From Lachnospiraceae bacterium (GTDB lineage: Bacteria; Bacillota; Clostridia; Lachnospirales; Lachnospiraceae): a stretch of DNA of 64,000 nt. Location: contig JALEIR010000016.1 in assembly GCA_022769665.1 (NCBI GenBank), positions 1-64,000 of the forward strand, read 5' to 3'. The position numbers and the translations under genes were made by a program. Positions 62,407-64,000 of this stretch are shown here, piece by piece. The notes under the pieces are model-generated. The model saw only the letters and a program-made list of their open reading frames with translations, searched no databases and was not told the DNA's origin. How positions within the stretch are numbered: the stretch's first letter is position 1; each line of letters opens with the position of its first letter.

Positions 62407-64000
62407 GTGCAAAAATTTTCTGATAAGAATGAACAAAGTATTTTCAAACTTCACAGTGAATATCAGCCTACCGGAGACCAGCCCGAAGCGATCAAAGAAT
62501 TGGTGGAGGGTTTTCGGCAGGGAAACCAGTTTCAGACTTTGCTTGGTGTTACAGGCTCCGGCAAGACCTTTACCATGGCCAATGTCATTGCGGCGCTGAA
62601 CAAACCAACGTTAATCATTGCGCATAACAAGACTCTTGCCGGCCAGCTTTACGGCGAGTTTAAGGAATTTTTCCCGGAGAATGCGGTAGAATATTTTGTG
62701 TCCTACTATGATTATTATCAGCCGGAAGCCTATGTACCGTCTTCGGACACCTACATTGCCAAGGATTCCGCAATCAATGACGAAATAGACAAGCTGAGGC
62801 TTTCTGCCACTGCATCCCTGACAGAGCGCAGGGACGTGATTGTGGTGGCCAGTGTTTCCTGCATCTACGGTTTGGGAAGTCCCGATGAATACCAGGATAT
62901 GATTGTGTCTCTGCGCCCGGGGATGGTAAAGGACAGAGATCAGGTGCTGCGCGAGCTGGTGGATATCCAATATACCAGAAACGATATGGATATGCAGCGG
63001 GGCTGCTTCAGGGTACATGGGGATGTTATTGAGGTATATCCGGCGCAGGGCGGCGACTACTTTATCCGAATTGAGTTTTTCGGAGATGAGATAGACAGAA
63101 TTGCGGAAGTGGAACCATTGTCGGGTAAGGTTCATGCTACTCTGAATCATGTTGCCATCTTTCCTGCTTCTCATTACGTAGTGTCACAGGATAAAATCAG
63201 AGCTGCCTGTGATAACATCGAAAAGGAGATGGAGGAGCGGGTTCGATGGTTTAAGGGGGAGGACAAGCTGATTGAGGCGCAGCGCATTGCCGAGCGTACC
63301 AACTTTGATATTGAGATGATGCGGGAAACCGGCTTTTGTTCCGGCATAGAGAATTATTCCAGACATCTGAATTTTGCGCCGCCGGGAGCGCCGCCGATGA
63401 CGCTGATGGACTTCTTTCCCGATGATTTTTTAATCATTATAGATGAGTCGCATATGACCATTCCCCAGATACGCGGCATGTATGCAGGAGACCGTTCCCG
63501 TAAGCAGACTTTGGTGGACTACGGTTTCCGCCTTCCCTCCGCACTGGATAACAGACCTCTGAATTTTCAGGAGTTTGAGTCCCATATCGACCAGATGCTG
63601 TTCGTTTCCGCTACTCCGTCGGAGTACGAAGAGACCCACGAGCTGCTGCGGACGGAACAGATTATCCGTCCTACCGGTCTGCTGGATCCTAAAGTAGAAG
63701 TGCGGCCTGTTGAGGGACAGATAGATGATCTGATTGGCGCTGTCAACAAAGAGGTGGAGAAGCATAACAAGGTTCTGATTACTACCCTGACAAAACGTAT
63801 GGCAGAGGATTTGACCGACTATATGAAGGAAGTGGGCATACGTGTCAAGTATCTGCATTCCGATATTGACACGCTGGAACGGGCGGAAATTATCCGTGAC
63901 ATGCGTCTGGATGTGTTTGATGTGTTGGTTGGAATTAACCTGCTGAGAGAGGGACTTGACATTCCCGAGATTTCTCTGGTGGCAATCCTGGATGCGGACA
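62407..64000 (+). CDS. uvrB: UvrB, excinuclease ABC subunit B (partial, runs off the window)
   Basis: The frame is open from GTG 62407 to the window end, giving 531 codons of about 660 expected. GGAGGAGG precedes the GTG. The helicase motifs of UvrB are clear: [17 protein letters not shown] (Walker A), [20 protein letters not shown], the beta-hairpin [47 protein letters not shown] (DESH box), [28 protein letters not shown] and [13 protein letters not shown]. It verifies DNA lesions handed over by UvrA before UvrC cuts. The LexA box upstream suggests SOS induction. Confidence 0.97.
   Translation, partial: MQKFSDKNEQSIFKLHSEYQPTGDQPEAIKELVEGFRQGNQFQTLLGVTGSGKTFTMANVIAALNKPTLIIAHNKTLAGQLYGEFKEFFPENAVEYFVSYYDYYQPEAYVPSSDTYIAKDSAINDEIDKLRLSATASLTERRDVIVVASVSCIYGLGSPDEYQDMIVSLRPGMVKDRDQVLRELVDIQYTRNDMDMQRGCFRVHGDVIEVYPAQGGDYFIRIEFFGDEIDRIAEVEPLSGKVHATLNHVAIFPASHYVVSQDKIRAACDNIEKEMEERVRWFKGEDKLIEAQRIAERTNFDIEMMRETGFCSGIENYSRHLNFAPPGAPPMTLMDFFPDDFLIIIDESHMTIPQIRGMYAGDRSRKQTLVDYGFRLPSALDNRPLNFQEFESHIDQMLFVSATPSEYEETHELLRTEQIIRPTGLLDPKVEVRPVEGQIDDLIGAVNKEVEKHNKVLITTLTKRMAEDLTDYMKEVGIRVKYLHSDIDTLERAEIIRDMRLDVFDVLVGINLLREGLDIPEISLVAILDAD

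Overview
The window reads as a chromosomal stretch from an anaerobic Gram-positive gut bacterium of the Lachnospiraceae type (Firmicutes, Clostridia). This rests on gene content and order: an IreB-RuvX-DUF1292-Fur-RNase J run, hrcA-grpE-dnaK-dnaJ behind a CIRCE operator, two type III glutamine synthetases, HflK/HflC, a fused Amt-PII protein, strong AGGAGG ribosome sites and TTGACA/TATAAT promoters. No rRNA, phage, insertion sequence or CRISPR array was found. One tRNA gene (Gln, anticodon CTG) is present.

Layout. 1-7.5 kb: tail of a sugar-binding lipoprotein gene, a cytoplasmic GH95 alpha-fucosidase, a decayed alpha/beta-hydrolase, an AGCS amino-acid/sodium symporter (minus strand) and a GH2 beta-mannosidase, suggesting uptake and internal cleavage of glycan fragments. 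7.7-16 kb: cyclophilin, GNAT acetyltransferase, Amt-PII ammonium transporter, MATE exporter, aldo/keto reductase, HflC/HflK. 16-22.4 kb: polysaccharide deacetylase, then a glycerol unit (GlpP antiterminator, a promoter with a GlpP-type terminator leader, GlpA-like FAD enzyme, second FAD/NAD oxidoreductase, DUF1667 protein, GlpK). 22.4-28.2 kb: diguanylate cyclase, aminotransferase, UppP, a Lys/Ala/Pro-rich DUF6465 protein and a GT-C-like membrane protein. 28.3-33.4 kb: the heat-shock operon. 33.4-39.6 kb: O-antigen-ligase-like protein, PrmA, RsmE, cysteine desulfurase, ThiI, and an HPr-like protein lacking the usual active-site His. 39.7-47.5 kb: MtaB, IreB, RuvX, DUF1292, Fur, RNase J, a repeat-rich insertion, YlbF, a short MltG-like protein, TrmR and TrhP. 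48.9-53.3 kb: tandem glnN genes. 53.4-64 kb: tRNA-Gln, CPBP protease, acyl-ACP thioesterase, CvfB, YjfB, CdaR-like regulator, and FtsE-FtsX-EnvC-like-CtpA-UvrB.

The main regulatory observation is that three nitrogen-related genes (AGCS symporter, amt-PII, second glnN) share a leader plan. Each has a strong promoter, a small hairpin with loop RAAGGC, and an overlapping intrinsic terminator that begins AAGGCG and ends GCCTTTTTT. This looks like an antitermination regulon, probably of the ANTAR class, although the regulator is not in the window. The most unusual DNA lies between the RNase J and ylbF genes (44439-44690): a long imperfect palindrome, two copies of a 30-bp repeat 154 bp apart, GCGAAGC mini-hairpins and five 22-bp tandem units. 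This element appears to supply the start codon of ylbF.

Many genes serve tRNA modification (ThiI with its desulfurase, MtaB, TrmR with TrhP). All calls were made by eye from motifs; no database search was run.
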